64,000 nucleotides of DNA from Planctomycetota bacterium (lineage in GTDB: Bacteria; Planctomycetota; UBA1135; UBA2386): positions 172,001-236,000 of the forward strand of contig JACKIC010000006.1 of NCBI GenBank assembly GCA_020638655.1, in the 5' to 3' direction. The stretch's first letter is position 1; every line of letters starts with the position of its first letter. A program made the position numbers and the translations under genes. The notes under the pieces are model-generated. The model saw nothing but the letters and a program-made list of their open reading frames with translations, searched no databases and was not told the DNA's origin. This document shows positions 1-8,829 of this stretch, in pieces.

Positions 1-7
1 GTAGCGG

Positions 8-1711
8 TCAGCGCCGGATCTGGGCCATCACGTCGTCGACCAGCTTGCCCAGCATCTTGGGCGAGAGGTCGAACCGCATGTCTCCCGCGGCGAACAGCTC
101 GGGCAGCGGCCTGCTGCCGCCGAGGGCCAGCGCGCGGCGATAGGCCGTGACCGCCTTGGTGGGATCCTTGCGGTAGTTGCGCCACGTCTGCAGCGCGCCC
201 AGCTGCGCGATGCCGTACTCGATGTAGTAGAAGGGGCTGCCGAACAGGTGGCCCTGGTTGATCCACTGCATCTGCAGCGCGGGCTCGAGGCCGCTCCAGT
301 CGATGTCGCCGCCGAAGCGGCGGCGGATGTCGAGCCAGGCGGTGCGGCGGTCGTCGCGGCCGTGTTTGGGGTTGCCGTAGACCCAGTGCTGGATCGCGTC
401 GATCGAGGCGATCCAGGTGAGGGTGCGGAGCACTCCCTCCAGGTGCTTCTTGTAGGCGCGCGCGGCGTCGTCGGCCGCATAGACGTCGCCCAGGTGCTCG
501 AGGCCGAGCAGCTCCATCGACATGCTCGCGGTCTCGGCGATCTCGATCGGATAGTCGCGGTAGGCGAGCAGATCGAAGTCCCGGCACAGTAGCGAGTGAA
601 ACGCGTGACCGCCCTCGTGCAGCAATGTCTGCACGTCGTGGTGCAGGCCGACGCTGTTGGCGAAGATGAACGGCACGCGCTCGTCCTCGAGCTGATACTG
701 GTAGCCGCCGGGCGCCTTGCCGCGGCGGCTCATCAGGTCGAGCAGGTCGCGCTCGACGAGCACGTCGAACTCGTCGGCGAAGCGTGGATCGACGGCGGCG
801 AAGACGCGGCGACAGAGCCCGATGAGCTCGTCCTGCGTCTCGAACGGTCGCAGGGGCGGACGGCCTTCGGGGTCGACCTCGAGGTCCCACGGCCGCAGTC
901 GGTCCAGCCCGAGGCGTTCGGCGCGCAGCTTGTCGAGCTCGCGCACCGCGGGCACCACGCATTGTGCGATCGCGTCGTGGAACTGCCTGCAATCGGCCTC
1001 GGAGTAGTCGTAGCGACCCAGCTCCCGGAAGCGGTACGGCGTGTAGGTGGTGAAGCCGGCGTTGCGACCGATCGCGGTGCGCAAGGCGATCAGCTGGTCG
1101 TAGATCTCCTCGAGCTCCGGCCACCGCTGCTGTCTGGCCTGCAGCGCCGCCCGGAAGGCGCGTTCTCGCAGCGCCCGGTCCTGGCTCTCGAAGAACGGCG
1201 CGAGTTGCTGCAGCGTGCGGGTCTCCCCCTCGAACTCCACCGTGATCGCTCCCATGAGCGCCTGCTGCTGCGTTTGCAGCTCGGCCTCCTGCCGTTGCAG
1301 CTCGGTGTTCTCCTCGCGGAAGATCTCGCTCTTGGTGCGGCGGCTCCGGATCAGGACCTCGTATCGCCGTTGGTCGAGGTCGCCGAGCGCGGCGCATGCC
1401 AGGAACTTGCGGTCCAGCTGGTCGGCGAGCACCTTGACACGCGGCATCACCACCTGCTCCATGTGGAGGTAGGCCTTCTTGGCGTCGTCGTCGTCGGTGT
1501 GGCAGGTCATGCGCACGTAGCGGCGCGCGACCTCGGCGTGGATGCGGGCGAGCAGCTCACTCTCGTCGACGAGCCAGCGTTCCAGTGCGTCTGCGGCGGT
1601 GAGCGGCCGCGCCGCCAGGTCGGCGAACAGGGGCTCGATCGTCGGCAGCGATCCAGGGTCGAGACTCTCGGGGACGAAGCGCCAGGCAGGCGCGGGCAGC
1701 TTTACCGGCAA
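8..1711 (-). CDS. M3 family oligoendopeptidase (zinc metallopeptidase)
   Basis: A 567-residue soluble protein with no signal peptide, so probably a cytoplasmic oligopeptidase that trims short peptides. The zinc motif HEGGH lies at residues 365-369, the HExGH signature of the thimet/PepF (M3) family, followed by the family's helical C-terminal half and a Tyr-rich stretch near residue 500 (SPFYYIEYG) that matches the substrate-binding region. The length fits PepF-like enzymes. The start is TTG at 1711; a TGA lies in frame 12 codons upstream and the next ATG is at residue 68, so TTG is the best choice. It is divergent from the lipoprotein gene at 1975 across 263 bases in which I see nothing else. 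Family assignment is firm; the exact substrate is unknown. Confidence 0.9.
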   Translation of the reverse strand: MPVKLPAPAWRFVPESLDPGSLPTIEPLFADLAARPLTAADALERWLVDESELLARIHAEVARRYVRMTCHTDDDDAKKAYLHMEQVVMPRVKVLADQLDRKFLACAALGDLDQRRYEVLIRSRRTKSEIFREENTELQRQEAELQTQQQALMGAITVEFEGETRTLQQLAPFFESQDRALRERAFRAALQARQQRWPELEEIYDQLIALRTAIGRNAGFTTYTPYRFRELGRYDYSEADCRQFHDAIAQCVVPAVRELDKLRAERLGLDRLRPWDLEVDPEGRPPLRPFETQDELIGLCRRVFAAVDPRFADEFDVLVERDLLDLMSRRGKAPGGYQYQLEDERVPFIFANSVGLHHDVQTLLHEGGHAFHSLLCRDFDLLAYRDYPIEIAETASMSMELLGLEHLGDVYAADDAARAYKKHLEGVLRTLTWIASIDAIQHWVYGNPKHGRDDRRTAWLDIRRRFGGDIDWSGLEPALQMQWINQGHLFGSPFYYIEYGIAQLGALQTWRNYRKDPTKAVTAYRRALALGGSRPLPELFAAGDMRFDLSPKMLGKLVDDVMAQIRR

Positions 1712-1974
1712 GGTGGGCTCCGGGGCGCGGCACGAGCCATTTCGTCACCGAGCGCCTCGGCTCACGGTAGCCCATCGTCGCGGCGACTCGCAACAACTCC
1801 GGAACGCGGCTGCCGCCAGCTGCGCTGGGGAAGCGTCGTGCTCGGCGGTGTCGCCCACCCAGGACAGTGATCGTTCGCTCGGGGGACACGGTCGATGCCG
1901 AGCCGCCGGTGCCGAGGGGATCTGACGAACAGGTCTCGCGGCACATCGCTTGCACTCGCCTACAGGAGTCTGCC

Positions 1975-2433
1975 ATGAGCCCCTCACGCCTGTTCCTGAT
2001 CGCCCCCCTGCTTCTGGCTGCCTGTGGTCACACCCACAACGAGGGGCACGTCCACACCCCGCCCCCGCCGCGTCTCGTTTCGATCCTGGTCGAGGTCTAC
2101 GACCCGGTAACCAACTTCGTCTGGGAGAACGTCTCGGTGCGCATCGTGGAGGCCGACCAGGAGTGGTCGCAGTGCACCTGCACCAACCCCTACGAGGATT
2201 GGTTCCTGACCGACTCGAGCGGCCGCGTGTATTTCGACGAGTATGAACTGGCCCGCGCCCAGGTCGGGTTCCTCGAGGACGGTGCCGGCCGCGCGATCCT
2301 CGCCCCCGCCAGCTACGAGGATCAGGCGACCGTGGTGCTCGAGATCGACGCGTTGGGATTCTCACCAGTCATCGTCGAAGTGCCGCTCAGCTGGGACACC
2401 CCGGACGTGTTCGTCGAGGTGCCGTTCGAGTGA
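1975..2433 (+). CDS. Small lipoprotein with His-rich N-terminus
   Basis: A 152-residue predicted lipoprotein. The N-terminus is a short hydrophobic signal ending in a lipobox (LLAAC), and the mature protein begins CGHTHNEGHVHT, with four His in the first eleven residues, followed by a run of prolines. The rest looks all-beta: valine-rich strands around EVYDPVTNFVWENVSVRI and a TDSSGRVYF turn resemble carboxypeptidase-regulatory-like/Ig folds. I do not recognise a named family. The ATG at 1975 follows an AGGAG-type site in ACAGGAGTC and is preferred over a longer open frame upstream, because only this start gives a signal peptide. The His cluster could bind metal, but that is a guess. Confidence 0.75.
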   Translation: MSPSRLFLIAPLLLAACGHTHNEGHVHTPPPPRLVSILVEVYDPVTNFVWENVSVRIVEADQEWSQCTCTNPYEDWFLTDSSGRVYFDEYELARAQVGFLEDGAGRAILAPASYEDQATVVLEIDALGFSPVIVEVPLSWDTPDVFVEVPFE

Positions 2434-2516
2434 CCCAGGCGGTCTCAACCGCCCGGGGCAGCGATGGTTCAAGTGGGCGGTCGGCTCCGGTCGATGAGCA
2501 GGTTCAACCGCGAGTC

Positions 2517-2522
2517 AGGGGA
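2517..2522 (+). promoter_or_regulatory. Ribosome binding site fixing a TTG start
   Basis: AGGGGA sits five bases before the TTG at 2528. Receiver-domain homology begins immediately at that codon (residues DTILLVND), which supports TTG as the true start of the CheY-CheX fusion. Confidence 0.6.
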
Positions 2523-2527
2523 GCCAC

Positions 2528-3439
2528 TTGGACACCATTCTGCTGGTAAACGATTCTGCCACCCTCACGAAGGTGCTGTCGAACCACTTCGTGAAGGCCG
2601 GCTACCGCGTGATCGCGGTGTCCGGAGTCATGGACGCCTACGAGGCGTTCATCCGCAACGACATCGATCTGATCCTGACCGACTTCGTGTTGCGCGACAA
2701 GGAAGGGCTCGAGGTCATCAAGACCTTCCGCACCAAGAAGAGCGACAACGCCCTGCCGATCGTCGTGTTCACGGCGATGCAGGACGAGCAGACGGCCAAC
2801 TCCTGCCGCGATGCCGGCGCCAACCTCGTGCTGGCCAAGTCGGGCGGCACCAGTGAGCTGCTGACGTCGATCGAGAAGCTGATCGAGGAGTACAAGGCCA
2901 ACCTGCCGACCCACTCGCTCGAGAGCGACATGGGCAACTGCATCGTCAAGGCAACCACCGAAGTGTTCCGCACGATGATGAACCTCAAGGTCGTCGCCGG
3001 TGAGGTGGCGATCGAGAAGGCGCAGCTGCGCAAGGCCGAGGTGATCGGCAGCATCGGCGTCGCCGGCTTCCTGACCGGCTCGATCTCGGTGTTCATGCCC
3101 AAGGTGTTCGCGCGGCGCGCGGTCGCGGCGATGCTGATGCTCGACGGTCCAGACGACGTCGCCGACAGTGACCTCGTCGACGCGGTCGGCGAGCTGACCA
3201 ACATGGTCGGCGGCTGCATCAAGACGGCGCTGTTCCAGAAGACGCCGCTGTTCGACATCTCGGTGCCGAGCGTCTACATCGGCGAAGACCTGCAGCGCCG
3301 TTCGGTCTCGGACGACCTGTGCTTCCTGGTGCCGTTCCAGTTCGATGGCGTCGAGTTCTCCGTCGAGTTCCTGATGGTCACCAAGAAGGACGGCGGCACG
3401 GGCGTGCAGCAGGCGATCGTCGGCACCTCGGCGAAGTAG
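2528..3439 (+). CDS. Response regulator fused to CheX-like phosphatase domain
   Basis: A 303-residue two-domain protein. Residues 1-120 are a receiver domain: acidic pocket N8-D9, phosphoacceptor D52 in LTDFVL, T82 in VFTAM, K104 in LAKSG. Residues ~130-300 match the CheC/CheX class of CheY-P phosphatases, with the paired E222-x2-N225 in the VGELTNMVGG motif that forms the CheX active site. The acidic pair is usually two Asp; here the first is Asn. Receiver-CheX fusions are known stand-alone proteins thought to modulate phospho-signalling. No chemotaxis genes lie nearby, so the partner kinase is unknown. The start is TTG with a good Shine-Dalgarno site. Confidence 0.85.
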   Translation: MDTILLVNDSATLTKVLSNHFVKAGYRVIAVSGVMDAYEAFIRNDIDLILTDFVLRDKEGLEVIKTFRTKKSDNALPIVVFTAMQDEQTANSCRDAGANLVLAKSGGTSELLTSIEKLIEEYKANLPTHSLESDMGNCIVKATTEVFRTMMNLKVVAGEVAIEKAQLRKAEVIGSIGVAGFLTGSISVFMPKVFARRAVAAMLMLDGPDDVADSDLVDAVGELTNMVGGCIKTALFQKTPLFDISVPSVYIGEDLQRRSVSDDLCFLVPFQFDGVEFSVEFLMVTKKDGGTGVQQAIVGTSAK

Positions 3440-3474
3440 TGACTGCGGCGGCTGGTGGCGGCACACTTGCCGCC

Positions 3475-4818
3475 GTGAGCCGCGACGCGTTGCAAGATCC
3501 CGACCTCCACAGGCGCCGTCGCCAGCGTTTGCTGGACGAACTCGGCGACGGCCTGCTGCTGCTGCCGACTGCGGCGGAGACGCTGCGCAACGGCGACGTG
3601 CACCACGAATTCCGGCCCGGCAGCGACTTCCAGTATCTGACCGGCTTCCCCGAGCCCGAGGCGATCCTCGCCGCCTGGCGCACGGCCAAGGGCAGGCATC
3701 GCGCCATCCTGTTCGTGCGGCCGCGGGACCCGGCGCGGGAGATCTGGGACGGCAAGCGCCATGGCCTGATCGGGGCCAAGAAGGCCTTTGGCGTCGACGA
3801 GGCCCGCGAGTTCGGCGCCTTCTGGCGCGACTTGCCAGAACTCCTGGCCGCGCACGACCGCCTCTTCCACCGCCTCGGCGCCTACGCCAACTTCGATCGC
3901 CGGCTGCTCGATTGCTGCAAGGGGGTGGCCTTCCGGCACCGGCGCCGCCAGCCGCCGCAGCACCCGACGATCACCGATCCCGGGCCCGCGATCGCCGGGC
4001 AGCGCGCGCGCAAGGACGCCCAGGAGCTGGCCGGGCTGCGGGCGGCGGCTGCGGCGACGGCGGCCGGACACGTCGCGGCGATGCGCGAAGCGACGCCGGG
4101 CATGCACGAATACGAGGTCCAGGCGGTGCTCGAGGCCGAGTTCCGACGCCACGGCAGCCCGCGGAACGGCTACCCCTCGATCGTCGCCAGCGGCGCGAAC
4201 GCGTGCGTGCTGCACTACCACGAGAACGACCGCCTGATGCGTCGCGGCGATCTGCTGCTGATCGACGCCGGCGCCGAGGTCGGCGGCCTGACCGCCGACG
4301 TGACCCGGACGTTCCCGATCAGCGGTCGTTTCTCGCCGGCGCAGGCGGCCGTCTACCGGGCGGTGTTGCGCGCCCAGCTGGCGGGCATCCGGGCCTGCAA
4401 GGTGGGGGCGACCTGGGACGCCGCCCACCGCACGTGCATCCGCTGGCTGACCAAGGGCCTGGTCGAGCTGGGCGTGCTGCACGGGCGAATCGACGCGTTG
4501 ATCGCCAAGGGGGCCTTCCGGCCCTGGTACATGCACGGCACGACGCACTGGCTCGGCCGCGACGTGCATGATGTCGGCGCCTACGAGGACGCCAGGGGTC
4601 GCGCCGAGCGGTTGCGCGCCGGTGAGGTCTTGACGGTCGAGCCAGGGCTCTACTTCGGCCGCCGCGACCGCAAGGTGCCGGCGGAGCTGCGTGGCATCGG
4701 CGTGCGCATCGAGGACGACATCCTGATCACTGCCGCAGGACCCGAGGTCTTGACGGCCGCGGTGCCCAAGAGCGTGCGCGAGGTCGAAGCTGCCTGCCAG
4801 TCCGCGAGCCCGTTCTGA
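3475..4818 (+). CDS. pepP: Xaa-Pro aminopeptidase (M24B)
   Basis: A 447-residue cytoplasmic metallopeptidase that removes N-terminal residues preceding proline. The N-terminal aminopeptidase-P domain (about 1-170) is followed by the pita-bread fold. All five metal ligands are visible: D264 (LLIDAGAE), D275 (ADVTRTF), H358 (GTTHWLG), E389 (VEPGLYF) and E413 (VRIEDD), at spacings close to the E. coli enzyme. The GTG at 3475 is chosen because the homologous part starts right after it (residues SRDALQDPDL). It begins 35 bases after the CheY-CheX stop. It converges on the glycosyltransferase at 4849. Confidence 0.93.
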   Translation: MSRDALQDPDLHRRRRQRLLDELGDGLLLLPTAAETLRNGDVHHEFRPGSDFQYLTGFPEPEAILAAWRTAKGRHRAILFVRPRDPAREIWDGKRHGLIGAKKAFGVDEAREFGAFWRDLPELLAAHDRLFHRLGAYANFDRRLLDCCKGVAFRHRRRQPPQHPTITDPGPAIAGQRARKDAQELAGLRAAAAATAAGHVAAMREATPGMHEYEVQAVLEAEFRRHGSPRNGYPSIVASGANACVLHYHENDRLMRRGDLLLIDAGAEVGGLTADVTRTFPISGRFSPAQAAVYRAVLRAQLAGIRACKVGATWDAAHRTCIRWLTKGLVELGVLHGRIDALIAKGAFRPWYMHGTTHWLGRDVHDVGAYEDARGRAERLRAGEVLTVEPGLYFGRRDRKVPAELRGIGVRIEDDILITAAGPEVLTAAVPKSVREVEAACQSASPF

Positions 4819-4824
4819 AGGTTT

Positions 4825-4849
4825 GCCGGCCGCGGGATCGGGCGCCGGC
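4825..4849. terminator. Possible bidirectional hairpin between convergent genes
   Basis: Inverted GCCGGC copies at 4825-4830 and 4844-4849 flank a GC-rich loop in the 30-base gap between pepP and the convergent glycosyltransferase gene. There is no T tract, so a terminator function is only suggested by position. Confidence 0.3.
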
Positions 4850-6228
4850 TACATGCCGGTGCCACGCAGCACGACCCGGAAGGTGTGCGCGATCAGCTTG
4901 AGGTCCATCCACAGCGACCAGTTGTCGATGTAGTAGATGTCCATCTCGACCCAGCGCTTGAAGGACACGCGGTTGCGGCCCCACACCTGCCAGACGCAGG
5001 TCAGGCCCGGCTTGACCATGATGCGTCGGCGCTGCCACCAAGAGTACTGTTCGACCTCGGAAGGAATCGGCGGACGAGGCCCGACCAGGCTCATGTCGCC
5101 GATCAGCACGTTGAGCAGCTGCGGCAGCTCGTCGAGGCTGAACTTGCGCAGCAGGCGCCCGACCGAAGTGATGCGCGGATCGTTGGGGATCTTGAACGCA
5201 GGACCGTCCTGGATGCTCGCGGCGCGCAGCTTCTCGCGGTCCACGTCGGTGCCCGTGCGCATGGTGCGGAACTTCAGGCAGGTGAAGTGCTCACCGTTCT
5301 CGCCGACGCGGGTCTGGCGGTAGAAGACCGGGCCGCGGCTGGTCAGCTTGACCGCCAGCGCGCAGGCCAGGAACACGGGCAGCAGCAGCAAGAGGCCGAT
5401 GCTGGCGCCGAGGAAGTCCATCGAGCGCTTGGCCAGACGGGAGATCGAGCGGTTGTAGTGGGTGCGGAGGGCGAGGCCGATCCGGTCGTGATTCCAGGTC
5501 ATGCCCACCTGCATGTGATGGACTTGCAGGAACGACGGGAAGTACTGGATGGCGATGCCCAGCCGGTCGCAGGTCCGGAACAGGTCGCTGACCTCGCGCG
5601 ACGGCGCCTCGTCCGAAGGGCACGCCAGGACCAGCCGGGGATTGAGCTGATGCAGCAACCGCGGCAGTTGATCGATGGTGCCCACCTGTTCGAGGTGCGG
5701 CATGTAGTCGGCGCTCTCGCCCGTGAACGGTACGAAGCCGATCAGCTGGACCTGCTTGCCTGCAGCTTCGTCGGCGCTCAGGGCGTGCGCGTTGGGCCCG
5801 GCGCCGAGCACCAGGGTGCGACGCTGTCCGGAGCCTTCGCCGAGGGCGGAGCGCGCCAGCAGCAGGCGCACGCCGGCCATCGCCACCAAGCCGGCGGCGA
5901 GCACGAGCCAGAGCTGCAGGCCGGGCGGGTGCAGCGCGATCGAGCACGACAGGCCGGCGACGCCCCAGGTGATCAGCCACGTCTCGGCCAGGACACGCAA
6001 GGCCTGGCGGCGATTGCGCAGCAAAGGAACCTGGTAGAGCCCGAGGCGGTTGCTCGCGAGCACCCACATGAAGCCGAAGCTCAGATGGGTCACGATCACA
6101 GCGAGTCGTTCAGCTGCGATCGAGTGGTTGGACCAGCCTGACCAGAGTCCACCTGCGACGAGTGCGAGCGCGACGCAGAGGTGATCGATCAGGAGGCTCA
6201 CCAAGCGAACTGGGTGAGGGCGGAGCAT
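4849..6228 (-). CDS. Polyprenyl glycosylphosphotransferase (exopolysaccharide priming sugar transferase)
   Basis: A 459-residue inner-membrane enzyme of the WbaP/WcaJ class, which moves a sugar-1-phosphate from a nucleotide sugar to undecaprenyl phosphate to prime polysaccharide synthesis. Four or so membrane segments lie in residues 8-125, then a nucleotide-binding-like domain (LVLGAGPNA at 139-147), a re-entrant hydrophobic segment near 270-296, and the catalytic PF02397-type domain with KFRTM (319-323), DELPQ (366-370), GPRP (383-386) and PGLT (407-410). No other polysaccharide genes are adjacent, so the end product is unknown. The ATG at 6228 fits the first membrane segment. Confidence 0.9.
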   Translation of the reverse strand: MLRPHPVRLVSLLIDHLCVALALVAGGLWSGWSNHSIAAERLAVIVTHLSFGFMWVLASNRLGLYQVPLLRNRRQALRVLAETWLITWGVAGLSCSIALHPPGLQLWLVLAAGLVAMAGVRLLLARSALGEGSGQRRTLVLGAGPNAHALSADEAAGKQVQLIGFVPFTGESADYMPHLEQVGTIDQLPRLLHQLNPRLVLACPSDEAPSREVSDLFRTCDRLGIAIQYFPSFLQVHHMQVGMTWNHDRIGLALRTHYNRSISRLAKRSMDFLGASIGLLLLLPVFLACALAVKLTSRGPVFYRQTRVGENGEHFTCLKFRTMRTGTDVDREKLRAASIQDGPAFKIPNDPRITSVGRLLRKFSLDELPQLLNVLIGDMSLVGPRPPIPSEVEQYSWWQRRRIMVKPGLTCVWQVWGRNRVSFKRWVEMDIYYIDNWSLWMDLKLIAHTFRVVLRGTGM

Positions 6229-6606
6229 GGCGAGATGCGGCAGGAGTGGCGGAGTGTGAGTCGGGCGAGGGTCGCGCGGGAAGCGACCGACCTTCTTGCC
6301 CTAGATGTCCCTCGCGGGACAATCCGTTACGAAGAAGATCACATTTTGTCGCTTGCGCAAGGCCCGTGGAGAGCAACTTGACGTGAAGATCCCTCGTTGA
6401 GATCGACACGAGCACAGCGATAGCCGAGGCGAAAACCGAACCCGAAAATCCCGCGGTTCCCAAAGCTGTGATGCGCCTGGCCGAAGACCAGGATCTGCAC
6501 AAGTTCTCCACAGTCGATTGACGCGATGGCAACGGGGCCAGCGCGACGCCGGTTGGGCAGAAGGGCCCAGGGCATGACGCCTTCGAGTGGCTACGCTGTC
6601 CGCCCA
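6229..6606. other. Gene-free region with lower GC
   Basis: The 378 bases between two divergent genes presumably hold their promoters. The middle (about 6300-6460) is clearly more A/T-rich than the rest of the window, with ACATTTTGTCG and CCGAAAATCCCG tracts and a small inverted repeat GTCCC-TCGC-GGGAC at 6308-6321. I found no convincing -35/-10 pair and no reading frame with homology. Confidence 0.5.
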
Positions 6607-8829
6607 ATGAAGATCGCCTGTATCGGGGGCGGGCCCGCCTCGCTCTACTTCGCCCTGCTGGCCAAGAAGCGGCTGCCGTCCGCCGAGATCGACGTCTACG
6701 AGCAGAACAAGCCCGACGACACCTTCGGTTGGGGGGTGGTGTTCTCGGACGAGACGCTCGGCAAGTTCGGCGACGCCGACGCCGAGAGCTACGCGGAGAT
6801 CCGGCGGAACTTCGCCTACTGGACCGACATCGACACCTTCTACGGTGGCGCGAAAACGGTCAGCACCGGTCACGGTTTCTGCGGGCTCGCGCGCGTCAAG
6901 CTGCTGCAGATCCTGCACGACCGCTGCATCCAGGTCGGCGTGCGGGTGCACTACCAGCACCCGATCGAGGACATCGACGGGCTGAAGAAGACGCACGACC
7001 TGGTGGTCGCCGCGGACGGCGTCAACAGCAAGGTGCGCGATCGTTTCGCCGCGTCGTTCCAGCCCGACCTCGACTGGCGCAAGTGCAAGTTCGCCTGGTT
7101 CGGCACGACCAAGCGCATGACGGCGTTCACGTTCGTGTTCCTGCCCACGCAGTGGGGGTTGTTCCAGGTGCACGCGTATCCGTTCGACAGCACGCGCGGC
7201 ACCTGGATCGTCGAGTGCCGCGAGGAGACCTGGCGCAAGGCCGGGCTCGACAAGCTCGACGAGCAGGCTTCGGCGCGCTTCTGCGAGGAGCTGTTCGCCG
7301 AACACCTCGCCGGCGAGAAGCTGCTGATCAACCGCTCGATCTGGCGCACCTTCCCCACGATCCGTTGCGGCAGCTGGCGGCACGAGAACGTGGTGCTGCT
7401 GGGCGACGCCGCGCACACCGCGCACTTCTCGATCGGTTCGGGCACCAAGCTGGCGATGGAGGACTCGATCGCGCTCGCCGACGCCGTGGTCGCCAATTCC
7501 GGCGACGTGCCGGCGGCGCTGGCCGCCTACGAGGACGCGCGCCGCATCGACGTGCTCAAGGTGCAGCGCGCGGCGCAGACCAGCCTCGAGTGGTTCGAGA
7601 ACAGCGAGCGCTACCTCGGGCAGAGCCCCGAGCGCTTCGTCTTCAACCTGATGACGCGCAGCAAGCGCATCACCTACGACAACCTGCGGCTGCGCGACCC
7701 GGAGTTCGTCGCGCGCGTCGAGGCCGTCGTGGCGCGTGAGGAGGGCAGCGACCGTGCCGCCGAGCCGGCGTTCCTGCCGTTCGAGACGCGCGGTCTGCGG
7801 CTGCCCAACCGCGTCGTGGTGTCGCCGATGTGCCAATACTCCGCGGTCGAGGGCACCCCGACCGACTGGCACTTCGTGCACCTCGGCAGCCGCGCCGTCG
7901 GCGGCGCGGGGCTGGTGTTCACCGAGATGACCAACGTCTCGCCCGAGGGCCGCATCTCGCCGGGATGCGCGGGCATCTGGAACGACGAACAGCAGCACGC
8001 GTGGGCGCGTATCGTCGCCTTCGTGCACGAACACAGCGCCGCCAAGATCGGTCTGCAGCTCGCGCACGCCGGTCGCAAGGGCTCGTGCAGCCGGCCGTGG
8101 GAAGGTGACGCGCCGCTCACCGAGGGGGGCTGGCAGACCCTGGGGCCGTCGGCCGATCCGTTCCGCGCCGACTGGCCGGCGCCGCGCGCGATGACGGAAG
8201 GCGACATGGCGGTCGTGCGCGAGCAGTTCGTCGCCGGCGCGCGCCGCGCGCTCGCGGCGGGCTTCGACGTGCTCGAGCTGCACATGGCGCACGGTTACCT
8301 GCTGTCGAGCTTCCTGTCGCCGCTCTCCAACCGCCGCACCGACGCGTGGGGCGGCTCGCTCGAGAACCGGATGCGGTTCCCGCTCGAGGTCATCGCCGCG
8401 GTGCGCGCGGTCTGGACACGGCCGCTGTTCGTGCGGCTGTCGGCGACCGACTGGTTCGACGACGAGGACCGCGGCTTCACCCTCGACGAGGCCGTGCAGG
8501 TCGCGCGCGCGCTGCGCGAAGCCGGCGTCGACGTGCTCGACGTGTCCTCGGCCGGCAACGTGCCCGAGTCGAAGCCGCAGTACGGCCGCATGTACCAGGT
8601 GCCGTTCGCCGACCGCATCCGCCACGAGGTCGGCATGCCGGTGATGGCGGTCGGCGGCATCGCCGGCGTCGACCACGTCAACACCATCGTCGCCGCCGGT
8701 CGCGCCGACCTCGGCGCGATCGCGCGTGCCCACCTTGCCGATCCCTACCTGACCCTGCGTGAGGCCAACGAACGCCGCGTCGAGACGTTCGCGTGGCCGC
8801 CCCAATACCTCGCGGCGCGGCGTGGCTGA
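6607..8829 (+). CDS. Anthraniloyl-CoA / salicylyl-CoA monooxygenase-type fusion (flavin hydroxylase + Old Yellow Enzyme)
   Basis: A 740-residue fusion. Residues 1-385 are an FAD aromatic hydroxylase: the GGGPAS dinucleotide-binding loop at 7-12 and the second flavin motif G266-D267 (LGDAAHTAHF). Residues ~389-740 are an Old Yellow Enzyme barrel, with the MCQYS strand, the H559-x2-H562 pair in HMAHGYL and NRRTDAWGG after it. This order is characteristic of the bifunctional anthraniloyl-CoA monooxygenase/reductase and salicylyl-CoA 5-hydroxylase family, which hydroxylate and dearomatise CoA-activated aromatic acids. The ATG at 6607 starts directly at the Rossmann strand. No CoA ligase or beta-oxidation genes are nearby; the stop overlaps the next gene's GTG. 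Family assignment is strong, substrate uncertain. Confidence 0.85.
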   Translation: MKIACIGGGPASLYFALLAKKRLPSAEIDVYEQNKPDDTFGWGVVFSDETLGKFGDADAESYAEIRRNFAYWTDIDTFYGGAKTVSTGHGFCGLARVKLLQILHDRCIQVGVRVHYQHPIEDIDGLKKTHDLVVAADGVNSKVRDRFAASFQPDLDWRKCKFAWFGTTKRMTAFTFVFLPTQWGLFQVHAYPFDSTRGTWIVECREETWRKAGLDKLDEQASARFCEELFAEHLAGEKLLINRSIWRTFPTIRCGSWRHENVVLLGDAAHTAHFSIGSGTKLAMEDSIALADAVVANSGDVPAALAAYEDARRIDVLKVQRAAQTSLEWFENSERYLGQSPERFVFNLMTRSKRITYDNLRLRDPEFVARVEAVVAREEGSDRAAEPAFLPFETRGLRLPNRVVVSPMCQYSAVEGTPTDWHFVHLGSRAVGGAGLVFTEMTNVSPEGRISPGCAGIWNDEQQHAWARIVAFVHEHSAAKIGLQLAHAGRKGSCSRPWEGDAPLTEGGWQTLGPSADPFRADWPAPRAMTEGDMAVVREQFVAGARRALAAGFDVLELHMAHGYLLSSFLSPLSNRRTDAWGGSLENRMRFPLEVIAAVRAVWTRPLFVRLSATDWFDDEDRGFTLDEAVQVARALREAGVDVLDVSSAGNVPESKPQYGRMYQVPFADRIRHEVGMPVMAVGGIAGVDHVNTIVAAGRADLGAIARAHLADPYLTLREANERRVETFAWPPQYLAARRG

